Source of the DNA: Comamonadaceae bacterium
Lineage (GTDB): Bacteria > Pseudomonadota > Gammaproteobacteria > Burkholderiales > Burkholderiaceae_C
Length of the DNA stretch: 54,903 nt
Direction: 5' to 3'
Assembly: GCA_014190675.1 (NCBI GenBank)
Contig: BJGT01000010.1
Coordinates: 1 to 54,903 of the forward strand
Shown: one piece after another, positions 26,628 through 35,135 of the stretch
Layout of the letters: every line of letters starts with the position of its first letter
How positions within the stretch are numbered: position 1 is the stretch's first letter
Translations under genes and position numbers: made by a program
Notes under the pieces: model-generated
What the model was told of the DNA's origin: nothing
The model's input: the letters and a program-made list of their open reading frames with translations, nothing else
Databases searched by the model: none

Positions 26628-27452
26628 TCAGGCGGCCAGCAGCGCTGCCGAATTGGCCCCTGCCGTGTGCGGCTCGCAGACCCTGCCGCCGGCAAACATG
26701 CGCAGCTCACCGGGCGCCATCGCTGTCCAGTCTTCGTTGGTGGTCAGCGGTTCTGTGACCACAATGGCCAGACGGTCTTGCGGGCCATTGAGTTCGGAGA
26801 GGTCGACGCTGACATCATCGTCCTTGAGGTGCACCTGCGAAAAAGGGTGCTGGCGCAACACATAGTGAAGCCGGGTGCTGGCATGCGCCCACAAGGCCTG
26901 CCCGTTGCTGAGTAAAAAATTAAAAGTGCCGTGTCGGGCGATCTGCGGCACCAACTCGGCCAGGGTCAGATGCAGCTCGTTGGGGCTGGGCACCCCGGCG
27001 TGAGACTTGGCCAGCTCTTGCAACAACCAGCAAAAAGCCAGCTCGCTGTCAGTGCTGCCAACCGGGCGGAAATTGCCGTGCAGCGCCGGCGCGTAATCTG
27101 CCAGGTCACCGTTATGGGCAAACACCCAGTAGCGGCCCCACAGCTCGCGCACAAAGGGGTGGCAGTTTTCGAGGTTGACCGCGCCCACAGTGGCCTTGCG
27201 TACATGGGCAACCACGTTATGGCTCTTGATGGGGTAGCTGCGCAGCATCTGTGCAATGGGGGAGGTGGCGGCGCCCTCTTTGTCAACAAAGTAGCGCACC
27301 CCGCGCCCGGGATCATTGCCATCGCTCTCGAAGAACGCGATGCCCCAACCGTCGGCGTGGTGGTCAGTGCAGCCGCCGCGCTGGGAAAAGCCGGTGAAGC
27401 TCAGCGTCAAGCTGGCCGGCAGGTGGCTGTTCATCCCCAGCAGTTGGCACAT
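26628..27452 (-). CDS. Class II glutamine amidotransferase (YafJ type)
   Basis: The 274-residue protein starts MCQLLGMNSHLP, with Cys2 as the expected N-terminal nucleophile of the Ntn glutaminase fold. Other matches are TDHHADGWGIAFF, SHNVVAHVRKATVG, NCHPFVRELWGRYWVFAHNGDL and GSTDSELAFCWLL. Only the glutaminase half is present, as in E. coli YafJ, and no synthase domain follows. YafJ-like proteins are related to enzymes acting on glutamine or gamma-glutamyl compounds. Being next to gshB it might act on glutathione by-products, which is inference. Confidence 0.88.
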   Translation of the reverse strand: MCQLLGMNSHLPASLTLSFTGFSQRGGCTDHHADGWGIAFFESDGNDPGRGVRYFVDKEGAATSPIAQMLRSYPIKSHNVVAHVRKATVGAVNLENCHPFVRELWGRYWVFAHNGDLADYAPALHGNFRPVGSTDSELAFCWLLQELAKSHAGVPSPNELHLTLAELVPQIARHGTFNFLLSNGQALWAHASTRLHYVLRQHPFSQVHLKDDDVSVDLSELNGPQDRLAIVVTEPLTTNEDWTAMAPGELRMFAGGRVCEPHTAGANSAALLAA

Positions 27453-27489
27453 GGGGCGAGTCTACAAGCTCAGTTGTGGCATGCCGAGT

Positions 27490-27681
27490 TCAACTTCGGG
27501 GCTCGGTCCAGAGCTTGCCGCCGGTCGCCCAGTTCTCGCGTTTGACATCGGTGATCAGAATATCGACCGACTCGGGTGAGCCGCCCAGCACCTCCACCGT
27601 GATGCGGGTGATTTCTTGCACCAGCCGGCGCTTTTGTTCGATGGTGCGGCCTTCCATCATTTCAATGTGGTACGTGGGCAT
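27490..27681 (-). CDS. 4-oxalocrotonate tautomerase family protein
   Basis: The 63-residue protein starts MPTYHIEMMEGRTIEQKRRL, so Pro1 after Met removal is available as the catalytic base, and ends VKRENWATGGKLW. Size and the N-terminal proline are those of the tautomerase superfamily (4-OT/DmpI), which forms hexamers and moves protons on keto-enol substrates. No aromatic degradation genes adjoin it. ATG at 27681 was chosen because Pro must be residue 2; the open frame continues 16 codons upstream. Confidence 0.85.
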   Translation of the reverse strand: MPTYHIEMMEGRTIEQKRRLVQEITRITVEVLGGSPESVDILITDVKRENWATGGKLWTEPRS

Positions 27682-27753
27682 AATGATCCTGTGCTTAGGG
27701 ACGGGGCAAAAAAATTGCCGACAAGACAATGTTAAATGACACAGGGATTAAGA

Positions 27754-28455
27754 ATGGCTGTCAAAGCTGCTATTTTTTGTTGCATGCTGCTCGGCGGTTT
27801 GGCCCCGGCGCTGGCCCTGACTCTGGGCAGCCTGCAGGGGCCGGTCTGGATCGGGCGCTCGATGGATGTGGCGCTTGCCCTGTATGCCGAGGCCGGTGAG
27901 GATGTAGCTGCCCTGTGCCTGGAGGCTGACGTTTTTTATGCCGACACCCGGCAAGACCCACGGGGCGTAAGCCTGAGCTTCAAGGCCGGCCTGCCGGGCC
28001 AGCCCGAGATGCTGCGCATTGCTTCGGCCGCCTTGGTGGACGAACCCATGGTGACCCTGCATGTGCGCGCCGGTTGCGTCCACAAAACAAGCCGCCGCTA
28101 TGTGCTGCTGGCCGACCCGCCGCTTGATTTGCCGGCCCCTGCGCCTGTGCCTGCGCCAGCCCCTGCACCCCCGCTTGCCGCCAGCCCGCCTGCGCCACCA
28201 ACCCAGCCCGCGGCCTTTGCCAGCGCCAGCGAGCCCAGCCCGCCCGCAGCGCCCACCATCGCCGCGCCGACATTGGCGGCGCCGGTCAAGTTGGCCGAGC
28301 CGGGCAAGGCGGAAAAGCGGGACAAGGCAGGCAAGAAAATCAAGAAGAGCAAGAAGAGCAAGGCCGCGAAGCCGGCCAAACCTGCCAAGCCAGCTCTGGC
28401 GGGTGAGGCCGCCAAACCGGCCAAGGTGGGCGCGGCTGCGCTAGCCAAGCCCTAA
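27754..28455 (+). CDS. Secreted FimV-like domain protein with Pro/Ala and Lys/Ala-rich tail
   Basis: The 233-residue protein has a signal peptide (MAVKAAIFCCMLLGGLAPALA). Next comes a segment of about 90 residues like the N-terminal domain of FimV proteins (LTLGSLQGPVWIGRSMDVALALY, ALCLEADVFYADTRQDP). Then there is a Pro/Ala-rich linker and a histone-H1-like tail rich in KKxKKSKKSK and AKPAKPAK repeats. Full FimV proteins have LysM and TPR parts, absent here. It may be an envelope or pilus-related protein; the basic tail could bind nucleic acid or acidic polymer. ATG at 27754 follows AGGG; an ATG at 27736 lacks a ribosome site. Confidence 0.7.
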   Translation: MAVKAAIFCCMLLGGLAPALALTLGSLQGPVWIGRSMDVALALYAEAGEDVAALCLEADVFYADTRQDPRGVSLSFKAGLPGQPEMLRIASAALVDEPMVTLHVRAGCVHKTSRRYVLLADPPLDLPAPAPVPAPAPAPPLAASPPAPPTQPAAFASASEPSPPAAPTIAAPTLAAPVKLAEPGKAEKRDKAGKKIKKSKKSKAAKPAKPAKPALAGEAAKPAKVGAAALAKP

Positions 28456-28462
28456 GCGCCGG

Positions 28463-29968
28463 CTACAAGCGGGTGTCGGAACCCAGCAAGGCTTGGCCGA
28501 TGATCTTCACTCCGGCCTCGATGCGCTCCAAGGGGATCGACGAGTAGCCGATGCGCAGCTGCTGCTGGCCATGGGCGCCAGTTTGGTAAAAAATGTCGCC
28601 GCGCTCCACCACCACACCCTGCGGGTAGAGCCGCTCGGCCAGGGCTTGGCAATCCAGGCCCGCCTGGCCGGTGACCCACACCGCCGAGCCCCCCTGCGCG
28701 ACTACCGCATGCAGGGTGGGCGCGTGACGGGCCAAAGCGGTGTGCAGCGCTGCTGCGCGTTCGCGGTAAACACGGTTGAGTTTGCGCAGATAGGCCTCGT
28801 GGTAACCGTGGGCAATAAAGCTGGCCGCCGATTGCTGGTTGTTGGTTGGCACATGTCGCATCATCAGGCGGCGCAGCGCCCGCAGTTCGCGCACCAAAGC
28901 GGCCGGGGCCACCAAATAGCCCAGTCGCAGCCCATGCGCCAGTGTCTTGGACAGGCTGCCCAGGTACAAGACCCGTTGCGACTTGTCCAGACTTTTGAGC
29001 GCTGGTGTGGGCTGGCTGTCAAAATTGAGTTCGCTCTCATGGTCGTCCTCGATCACCACAAAATCATCACGCTGTGCCATGGCCAGCAGCGCCTGTCGGC
29101 GCGCCAAGGGCATCGTCACAGTCGTCGGGCATTGGTGGCTAGGCGTCACATAGACATACTCGCAGCCTGCGAGCTTGGGCCCTAAAACCAAGCCATCGCC
29201 ATCCACAGGCAAGGCGGTGACGTGCGCGCTGCGCAAACTAAAATTGTTGCGCGCGTCAGGGTAGCCCGGGTCTTCTATCCCGACCCGGGTGTCAGGGCCG
29301 ATCAGCAACATCGCGAGTAAAAAACTGGCCTGCTGCACGCCACAGGTGATCAAAATTTCGTCGCGTTCGACCCAGATACCGCGTGCGGGTAGCAAGCGGC
29401 GGTGGATTTGGTCGACCAGGGCGGTATCGTCGCGGTCAAGGTGGTCGGGCGCCCAGCGCCGGACCGCCTGCGGCTGCAGGGACTCCAGCGCACAGGCGCG
29501 CCAGTCTCGAAACGGGAACAGCGCACCATCGAATTGACCGTAAATGAAAGGATAGGGCTGGCCTTGCCAATCGGTCGGCTTGACGATGTTTCGCTGGGCC
29601 GACGGTTGCATCTGCAGCCGTGCGCGCCAGTCTGCTGCGCCGCCTGCCAGGGCCTGGTGGTCGGGCTGTGCGGCGATGCTGGCCGCGGGTAAGGGCGGCG
29701 CCACAAAATATCCGCTGCGCTGCCGCCCGATCAAGATGCCCCGGTCGGTCAGCGCCTGCAGTGCCAGAGTCACCGTCGTGCGCGACAGCCCCAATTCGGC
29801 CGCCAGCGTCCGGCTGGCTGGCAGCGCAGCGCCTGGCGCCAAAAAGCCCTGCGCCACCGCTTGCACCAGCATGTCGCACAACTGCCGCTGTAATGTTCCG
29901 GGCGGCTGGGCGAAGCGCTGAAACAGGCGCAACCACATGAGCTCACCGGTACGGCCAATGCGGGGCAT
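28463..29968 (-). CDS. MocR/PdxR/TauR-type GntR regulator with aminotransferase domain
   Basis: The 501-residue protein fuses an N-terminal GntR winged helix (residues 20-90: LQRQLCDMLVQAVAQGFLAPGAALPASRTLAAELGLSRTTV in part) to a fold-type I aminotransferase domain. That domain contains ITCGVQQASFLLAMLL, YVTPSHQCPTTVTMPL and the PLP lysine in SLSKTLAHGLRLGYL. Such proteins sense amino compounds or PLP and regulate a divergent operon. Here the divergent genes encode a HisD-like dehydrogenase, a DegT-type aminotransferase and a TauA-like binding protein, which favours a TauR-like role. The best operator candidate is the direct repeat at 29973-30005. Confidence 0.87.
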   Translation of the reverse strand: MPRIGRTGELMWLRLFQRFAQPPGTLQRQLCDMLVQAVAQGFLAPGAALPASRTLAAELGLSRTTVTLALQALTDRGILIGRQRSGYFVAPPLPAASIAAQPDHQALAGGAADWRARLQMQPSAQRNIVKPTDWQGQPYPFIYGQFDGALFPFRDWRACALESLQPQAVRRWAPDHLDRDDTALVDQIHRRLLPARGIWVERDEILITCGVQQASFLLAMLLIGPDTRVGIEDPGYPDARNNFSLRSAHVTALPVDGDGLVLGPKLAGCEYVYVTPSHQCPTTVTMPLARRQALLAMAQRDDFVVIEDDHESELNFDSQPTPALKSLDKSQRVLYLGSLSKTLAHGLRLGYLVAPAALVRELRALRRLMMRHVPTNNQQSAASFIAHGYHEAYLRKLNRVYRERAAALHTALARHAPTLHAVVAQGGSAVWVTGQAGLDCQALAERLYPQGVVVERGDIFYQTGAHGQQQLRIGYSSIPLERIEAGVKIIGQALLGSDTRL

Positions 29969-29972
29969 AGTT

Positions 29973-30005
29973 CTGGTCTTATATAAAGTTCCTGACTGGC
30001 ATTAT
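29973..30005. promoter_or_regulatory. Direct repeat CTGGnnTTAT, likely MocR/TauR-type operator
   Basis: CTGGTCTTAT (29973-29982) and CTGGCATTAT (29996-30005) are direct repeats 23 bp apart start to start, in the 70-bp gap between the regulator and the HisD-like gene. MocR regulators typically bind two direct repeats about two helical turns apart. The repeat resembles the CTGGACYTAA boxes that I recall for TauR of Rhodobacter, with mismatches. The repeat is seen; the binding is inferred. Confidence 0.5.
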
Positions 30006-30038
30006 GCGCACAGTGTTGTCTTGCCTACCATCAGTGGC

Positions 30039-31358
30039 ATGCCGATCGAATACCTCAAGCGGGCCCCAGCGCTCCCGCCAAGCCACGACGCCGCCACGGC
30101 TGACACGGTGCGCGCCATGCTGGACGCCATTGCAGCCGGTGGCGAGCCGGTGGCCCAGGCCTATGCCGCTGAGCTTGATGGCTGGCACGGGCCGGTAGTC
30201 GTGGGCCCTGAGGCCTTTGCCCGGGCAGAGGCCGCGCTGAGCGAGGGCGTCAAGCAGGACATCCGCTTTGCGCGCGACCGTGTGCAGGACTTTGCGCGGC
30301 GCCAGCGCGATTCAATGCAGGAATTTTCAGCCGAACTGATACCGGGCTTGACTGTCGGCCAGCGGCTGATCCCTTGCCAGACGGCTGGCTGCTATGTGCC
30401 GGGTGGCCGCTATGCCCACGCCGCCAGCGCCATCATGAGCGTCGGCACCGCCTCTGTAGCTGGTGTGCAGCACATCGTGGCCACCACGCCGGCGCATGCA
30501 CAGGATGGCATTCACCCCGCCATCCTGTATGCCATGCAACTCTGCGGCGTTAGCACCGTGCTGGCGCTGGGTGGGGTTCAGGGTGTGGCGGCGCTGGCCC
30601 ATGGCCTGTTCACGGGACGACCGGCCGACATCATCGTGGGGCCCGGCAACCGGTTTGTGGCCGAAGCCAAGCGCCTGCTGTTTGGCCGGGTTGGCATTGA
30701 TGTGATCGCCGGCCCCACTGAGTCGGCGGTGATTGCCGACGACAGCGCCGACCCGGCCATCGTCACCGCTGACCTGGTCGGCCAGGCCGAGCACGGCCCG
30801 GACTCACCCGTCTGGCTGATCACCAGCTCGCGCGCCCTGGGCGAGCAGGTGCTGGCCCTGGCACCGTCGTTCATTGCGGCGCTGCCCGAGCTGGCTCGTC
30901 AGGCGGCCGAAGCGGCCTGGCGTGACCACGCCGAGGTGGTGCTGGTGCACAGTCGGGATGAGGCGGTGCAGGTTAGCGACAACTACGCCTGTGAACACGT
31001 GCAGGTGATGGCGCGGGACCTCGACTGGTGGCTGGCCAACTTGAGCAACTATGGATCGTTGTTCTTGGGCGAAGAAACCACGGTGGCCTATGGCGACAAA
31101 TGCAGCGGGCCCAACCACATCTTGCCGACCCGGGGTGCCGCGCGTTACTCGGGCGGGCTGTCGGTGGGCAAGTTCATCAAGACCGTGACCTGGCAGCGCC
31201 TGAACCGCGAGGCCTCGCGCACCGTGGGCCAGGTGGCAGCGCGCATCTCCCGGCTGGAAGGCATGGAGGGCCATGCCCGAACCGGCGACCTGCGGCTTGC
31301 CAAATACTTTCCCGAGCAGACCTTTGACCTGGGTGCGCTCGGGCGGTATGGGCGCTGA
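30039..31358 (+). CDS. HisD-like dehydrogenase, possibly HpsN-type sulfonate dehydrogenase
   Basis: The 439-residue protein has the histidinol dehydrogenase fold. It shows CYVPGGRYAHAASAIMSVGTA, IVGPGNRFVAEAKRLLFG, zinc-ligand Gln and His in DLVGQAEHGPDSPVWLIT, the catalytic Glu-His in NYACEHVQVM, Asp in AYGDKCSGPNHILPT, and His in LEGMEGHARTGDLRLAKYFP. HisD enzymes oxidise a primary alcohol to the acid in two NAD steps. No his genes adjoin it. The neighbours (MocR regulator, DegT-type aminotransferase, TauA-like protein) suggest the HisD paralogue group that includes HpsN, a dihydroxypropanesulfonate dehydrogenase. Exact substrate is unresolved. Confidence 0.75.
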   Translation: MPIEYLKRAPALPPSHDAATADTVRAMLDAIAAGGEPVAQAYAAELDGWHGPVVVGPEAFARAEAALSEGVKQDIRFARDRVQDFARRQRDSMQEFSAELIPGLTVGQRLIPCQTAGCYVPGGRYAHAASAIMSVGTASVAGVQHIVATTPAHAQDGIHPAILYAMQLCGVSTVLALGGVQGVAALAHGLFTGRPADIIVGPGNRFVAEAKRLLFGRVGIDVIAGPTESAVIADDSADPAIVTADLVGQAEHGPDSPVWLITSSRALGEQVLALAPSFIAALPELARQAAEAAWRDHAEVVLVHSRDEAVQVSDNYACEHVQVMARDLDWWLANLSNYGSLFLGEETTVAYGDKCSGPNHILPTRGAARYSGGLSVGKFIKTVTWQRLNREASRTVGQVAARISRLEGMEGHARTGDLRLAKYFPEQTFDLGALGRYGR

Positions 31359-31362
31359 CACC

Positions 31363-32634
31363 ATGGCTGCACCAATTCCCGAACTTCACATAGACCTGAG
31401 CCAGCAGGAGCCGATCCCACCCGCCGGCGTTGCTGCTGCGCTTGCTCTGATGCAGAGCGGCAAGCTGCACCGTTACGGCGAGACCGACGGCAAGCTCAGC
31501 CCGGTGGCGGCGCTGGAAGCCGCTTTTGCGGCCGAGCTGGGGCTGCCTTATTGCGTGGCGCTCAACTCCTGTGGCTCGGGCATGTTTGTGGCGCTCAAAA
31601 GTGCTGGCGTGATGCCGGGCGACGCGGTGCTGTCCAACTGCTTCACCCTGGCGCCGGTGCCGGGTGCGCTGGCCCATGCCGGGGCCCGCCCGGTGCTGGT
31701 GGACGTGTGCGACGACTACACCATTGACCTGGACGACCTGGCGCGCAAGGCGCGCAGCAGTGGCGCCAAAACCCTGCTGCTGTCGCACATGCGCGGCCAC
31801 ATCTGTGACATGACCCGGCTGAGCGCGGTCTGCGCTGAGCACGGGCTTGCCTTGATCGAGGACTGTGCCCACACCATGGGTGCGGGCTGGGATGGCCGGG
31901 CCACGGGCACCTGGGGCTTGGCTGCTTGCTTTAGCCTGCAAAGCTACAAGCATGCCAACAGCGGCGAAGGCGGCCTGCTGGTCACGAGCGACCCCGACCT
32001 GGCAGCGCGGGCCATCCTGTACTCCGGCAGCTACATGTTTTACGCCGCGCACGGTGCCCGGCCCGACGAGGCAGTGTTTGAGCGCTGGAAGTACAGCACG
32101 CCCAATTTCAGCCTGCGCATGGGCAATTTGCCCGCCGCGCTGGCGCTGCCGCAACTTGGCCCGGTGCTGGCCGACCGGGGCCGCCGCTGGAACCAGCGCT
32201 ACCACTGGCTCAGCCAGGCCCTGGCCGGCGCGCCAGGCTTGCAACTGCCAGAGCGACCGGCCAAAGAGCAATTCGTGGCCAGCTCGCTCCAGTTTTCGCT
32301 GCCTGGTCTGGGGCGAGAGGCGATCCAGCGCTTTCTGGCCCTGTGTGCAGCGCGTGGCCTGCACATCAAGTGGTTTGGTGCCGACGAGCCCAAGGGCTTT
32401 ACCAGCGTTTGGCAGCACTGGCGTTTTTTTGGCGAGCCGCAGGTGCTGCCCAACGCCGAGCGGGTCATGGCCGGCCTGTGCGACATGCGCCTGCCGCTGA
32501 CCTTAAGCGAGTCGGATTGCCAGGCGATAGCGGCGGTGGTGCATGAGAGCCTGGCCCTGCTGCTACCCAGCGGCGGGCCAAACCAGGCTGCGGCTGGGCA
32601 AGGGTTTTCACGCGGCCCAGGCCGCCCGGGCTGA
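31363..32634 (+). CDS. DegT/DnrJ/EryC1/StrS-family aminotransferase
   Basis: The 423-residue PLP enzyme has the DegT layout: LMQSGKLHRYGETDGKLSPVAALE near the start, YCVALNSCGSGMFVALK, IEDCAHTMGAGWDGRATGTWG, and the PLP lysine in SLQSYKHANSGEGG. The family mostly aminates keto-sugars, but some members act on other carbonyls. It starts 4 bp after the HisD-like stop and is surely co-transcribed. An ATG at 31348 overlapping that stop is the alternative start. No sugar nucleotide genes are near, so a role in transamination of a small hydroxy or amino sulfonate is a reasonable guess. Confidence 0.8.
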   Translation: MAAPIPELHIDLSQQEPIPPAGVAAALALMQSGKLHRYGETDGKLSPVAALEAAFAAELGLPYCVALNSCGSGMFVALKSAGVMPGDAVLSNCFTLAPVPGALAHAGARPVLVDVCDDYTIDLDDLARKARSSGAKTLLLSHMRGHICDMTRLSAVCAEHGLALIEDCAHTMGAGWDGRATGTWGLAACFSLQSYKHANSGEGGLLVTSDPDLAARAILYSGSYMFYAAHGARPDEAVFERWKYSTPNFSLRMGNLPAALALPQLGPVLADRGRRWNQRYHWLSQALAGAPGLQLPERPAKEQFVASSLQFSLPGLGREAIQRFLALCAARGLHIKWFGADEPKGFTSVWQHWRFFGEPQVLPNAERVMAGLCDMRLPLTLSESDCQAIAAVVHESLALLLPSGGPNQAAAGQGFSRGPGRPG

Positions 32635-32740
32635 CTTTATGATGGGTCTAGGGCTATGGTGCCAAGACGTGGCAGGGTGGCTTCACAGCTGCGGAGACCA
32701 GTTTTTGTAGGGTGTTTAAATTTTTTTAAAGGAGAAATCT

Positions 32741-33745
32741 ATGAAGATGCATAAACGTCAGATGTTGGGTGTTGGCTTGGTAGCTTTGCTGGTTAGTGGC
32801 AGTCTGTTCGCCCAGGCGAAGAAAGAAGTCACGATTGCGCACCAGGATATGTTGGTGCCTTTCCAGGCGCTGATGGATAGCGGCGAGCTTGAAAAGGCCA
32901 CCGGCTACAAAATCAGCTGGCGTCTGTTTGGCGGCGGTGGTGATGTCATCAAGGCCATGGCCTCGGGCGATGTGCAGCTCGGCCAGGTCGGCTCCAGCCC
33001 GCTGACCGCGGCTGCCAGCCAGGGCCAGGATATCAAGCTGTTTTGGATTCTGGACGACATTGCTGATGCCGAGGCCCTGATCGCGCGCAGCGGCTCGGGC
33101 GTCAACACCGTGAAGGACCTCAAAGGCAAGAAGGTCGCCACCCCGTTTGTCTCGACCGCCCATTACCAGCTGATGGCAGTCATGAAAATGGAAGGCCTGG
33201 ACGCCAACTCGGTTAATGTGATGAACATGCGTCCGCCCGAAATTGCGGCGGCCTGGGAGCGTGGCGATATTGATGCGGCCTTCATTTGGGACCCGGTGCT
33301 CAGCAAGATCAAGGGCAAGGGCAAGTCGATTGCCAGCTCGGGCAGCATTGGCGCCAAGGGTTATCCCACGTTCGACGGCTTTGCTGTGAACGCCAAGTGG
33401 GCGACCGAGCATGAGGCCTTCATGGTGGCGCTGGTTCAGGCCCTGGCCAAGGCTGATGCCGAGTACCGCAAAGACGGCGCAAAGTGGACCGCCAATACAC
33501 CGCAGGTCAAGGCCATCGCCAAGATGACCAAGGCCGACGCTGCAGAGGTGCCGGCTGCCATGAGTTTGTACAAGTTCCCCACGCCGGCCGAGCAACTCAG
33601 CGCTACTTGGCTCGGTGGCGGTGCGGCCAAAGCCATGACCGGCACCGCAGCTTTTCTGAAGGAGCAGGGCCGCATTCAGGAAGTCAAACCAGACTACGCA
33701 GCTTTCGTGACCGATGCCTATGTGAAAAAGGCTGGTTTGAAATAA
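32741..33745 (+). CDS. TauA/SsuA-like periplasmic binding protein (taurine/sulfonate type)
   Basis: The 334-residue protein has a signal peptide (MKMHKRQMLGVGLVALLVSGSLFAQA) and the TauA pattern: VTIAHQDMLVPFQALMDSGELEKATGYKI, WRLFGGGGDVIKAMASGDVQLGQVGSSPLTAA, RPPEIAAAWERGDIDAAFIWDPVL. It would bind taurine or a related sulfonate in the periplasm. A strong AAAGGAG site precedes the ATG. No TauB ATPase or TauC permease follows: the next gene is on the other strand. So it must work with a transporter encoded elsewhere or act as a lone receptor. It lies 106 bp after the aminotransferase gene. Confidence 0.87.
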   Translation: MKMHKRQMLGVGLVALLVSGSLFAQAKKEVTIAHQDMLVPFQALMDSGELEKATGYKISWRLFGGGGDVIKAMASGDVQLGQVGSSPLTAAASQGQDIKLFWILDDIADAEALIARSGSGVNTVKDLKGKKVATPFVSTAHYQLMAVMKMEGLDANSVNVMNMRPPEIAAAWERGDIDAAFIWDPVLSKIKGKGKSIASSGSIGAKGYPTFDGFAVNAKWATEHEAFMVALVQALAKADAEYRKDGAKWTANTPQVKAIAKMTKADAAEVPAAMSLYKFPTPAEQLSATWLGGGAAKAMTGTAAFLKEQGRIQEVKPDYAAFVTDAYVKKAGLK

Positions 33746-33811
33746 GCCCGGTCTAGCGCTGGGGCTGTCAGTTGCAGCGCAGGGCCGCAGGCTGTGCGCT
33801 TCAGCCCTGCG

Positions 33812-34603
33812 CTACCACTTGTTTCGCAGCTCTCTCAAAGTGCGGAACACGGTCTGGGCATCAGGTTTGGCTGGCAGCTCGGGCACGGCCTCGAGCAGGC
33901 CAGCAATCACGCTGGCACTGTCCAGCCGAAAAAACGTGTTGTGCGCATGCTCCTGGGCCAGCGTGGTCACCACCGAGCTGGCCGGGTCGTGGCCAGTCAC
34001 GCTGGGCAGCAGCGCCTGCGCGGCAGCGTTGTCGGGCTCGCGCGAGAGGGTGAACTTCAGGTTGGTCTCGATGTAATCGTGTCCCGGGTAGAGCCGGGTG
34101 TTGCCAGGTAGCCGCGCCAGCTGCTCGGCAAACGTGCGGTACAGCGCGCCGGTGTCGCCGCCGTTGTGGGTGTTGCCGGCGCCGGCATTAAACAGCGTGT
34201 CGCCGGAGAACAGCGCCGGCTGCTCGGTGTGGGCGAATAGGCAGATGTGGCACAGGGTGTGGCCGGGCGTGTCGAGGCACTCCAGTTCCACGGTCTTGCC
34301 GACCTTGATCACATCACCGGCCTGCACGCCCCGGTCTACCCCGCTGATACGCCCGCCCGCCTTGTGGTGCGCAATCACCTTGGCGCCGGTGGTGGCCACC
34401 ACTGCCGCGTTGCCGCCGGTGTGGTCGGCATGCTCGTGGGTGTTGAGCAGCTGCGTGATCTGCCAGCCCTTGACCCGCGCCGTGGCCAGGCATTTCTCGT
34501 GGTCCAGCGGGTCAATCGCCAGCGCCTCGCCAGTCTCGGGGCAGGCGATCAGGTAGTTGTAATTGCGGTAGGCGTTACCGGTCCAGATTCGTTCGACAAG
34601 CAT
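33812..34603 (-). CDS. gloB: Hydroxyacylglutathione hydrolase (glyoxalase II)
   Basis: The 263-residue metallo-beta-lactamase-fold enzyme hydrolyses S-lactoylglutathione to lactate and glutathione. The metal site THEHADHTGGN, the ligand His in CLDTPGHTLCHICLF, Asp in LFSGDTLFNAGAGN, and His in RLYPGHDYIETNLKF are all present, and the C-terminal helical part (FTLSREPDN...FRTLRELRNKW) matches GloB. ATG at 34603 starts the normal N-terminus LVERIWTGNAYRNYNYL. The 212 bp upstream to the damaged toxin gene contain only AT-rich promoter-like DNA. Confidence 0.92.
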   Translation of the reverse strand: MLVERIWTGNAYRNYNYLIACPETGEALAIDPLDHEKCLATARVKGWQITQLLNTHEHADHTGGNAAVVATTGAKVIAHHKAGGRISGVDRGVQAGDVIKVGKTVELECLDTPGHTLCHICLFAHTEQPALFSGDTLFNAGAGNTHNGGDTGALYRTFAEQLARLPGNTRLYPGHDYIETNLKFTLSREPDNAAAQALLPSVTGHDPASSVVTTLAQEHAHNTFFRLDSASVIAGLLEAVPELPAKPDAQTVFRTLRELRNKW

Positions 34604-34815
34604 GGGGCGATCTCCTTGAGGGCTGAACCATACCTTAAACCGAGCACCCCAACAAAGCCCGACGTGGCAACAGACCAAGCTTTTCGCTTTGCTTGCCGGA
34701 CCAATCGCTACAAATTACCGTGTAATTCAACAGTATTTGTGTAAGCAAAACCAAAACTCTATAACCCGAGCCACCCCGATGTGCGCTGCTGTACCAAGCT
34801 ATGGCGCGCGCGGGA

Positions 34816-35135
34816 TTAGGCAGCAACTTTGCGCAAAGTTCGCGGTGGCAATTCTGCGAGGGCTGACAAGATGGCTGGCACGGCCACCGCCAAGTCTCAA
34901 TACGATTGCTGCGAGGCAGCACGATGAGAATTGAGACTGGCAAGGTAGCGGGATTTTGCTGGTGCGCCATGCCTTTGTCGGCGGTCAGCAGCACGTCGAA
35001 TTCACCGGCTGCGAGCGCGAGGAGCTTCCCGTTCTGGATGCTGGCCCAGCCTCTGCCCTGAACTGTGACGACTGATTGGCCAACCAGTAGCGCGCCGAGG
35101 CGGCCGGGTACTGATTCGTCAAGCAGTGTGCGCAT
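34816..35135 (-). pseudogene. DUF5615 PIN-like toxin, frameshifted near the C-terminus
   Basis: From ATG 35135 the frame gives RTLLDESVPGRLGALLVGQSVVTVQG, GWASIQNGKLLALAAGEFDVLLTADKGM and ILIVLPRSNRIET, a DUF5615 PIN-like nuclease. Near 34893-34896 the frame slips. One more base after the codons for RIET would continue as LAVAVPAILSALAELPPR and TLRKVAA and stop at TAA 34818-34816, exactly as in complete family members. The span of 320 bp is one short of a multiple of three, which fits a single-base deletion. As read, the frame runs on into unrelated residues. Catalytic acidic residues are before the break. Confidence 0.8.
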
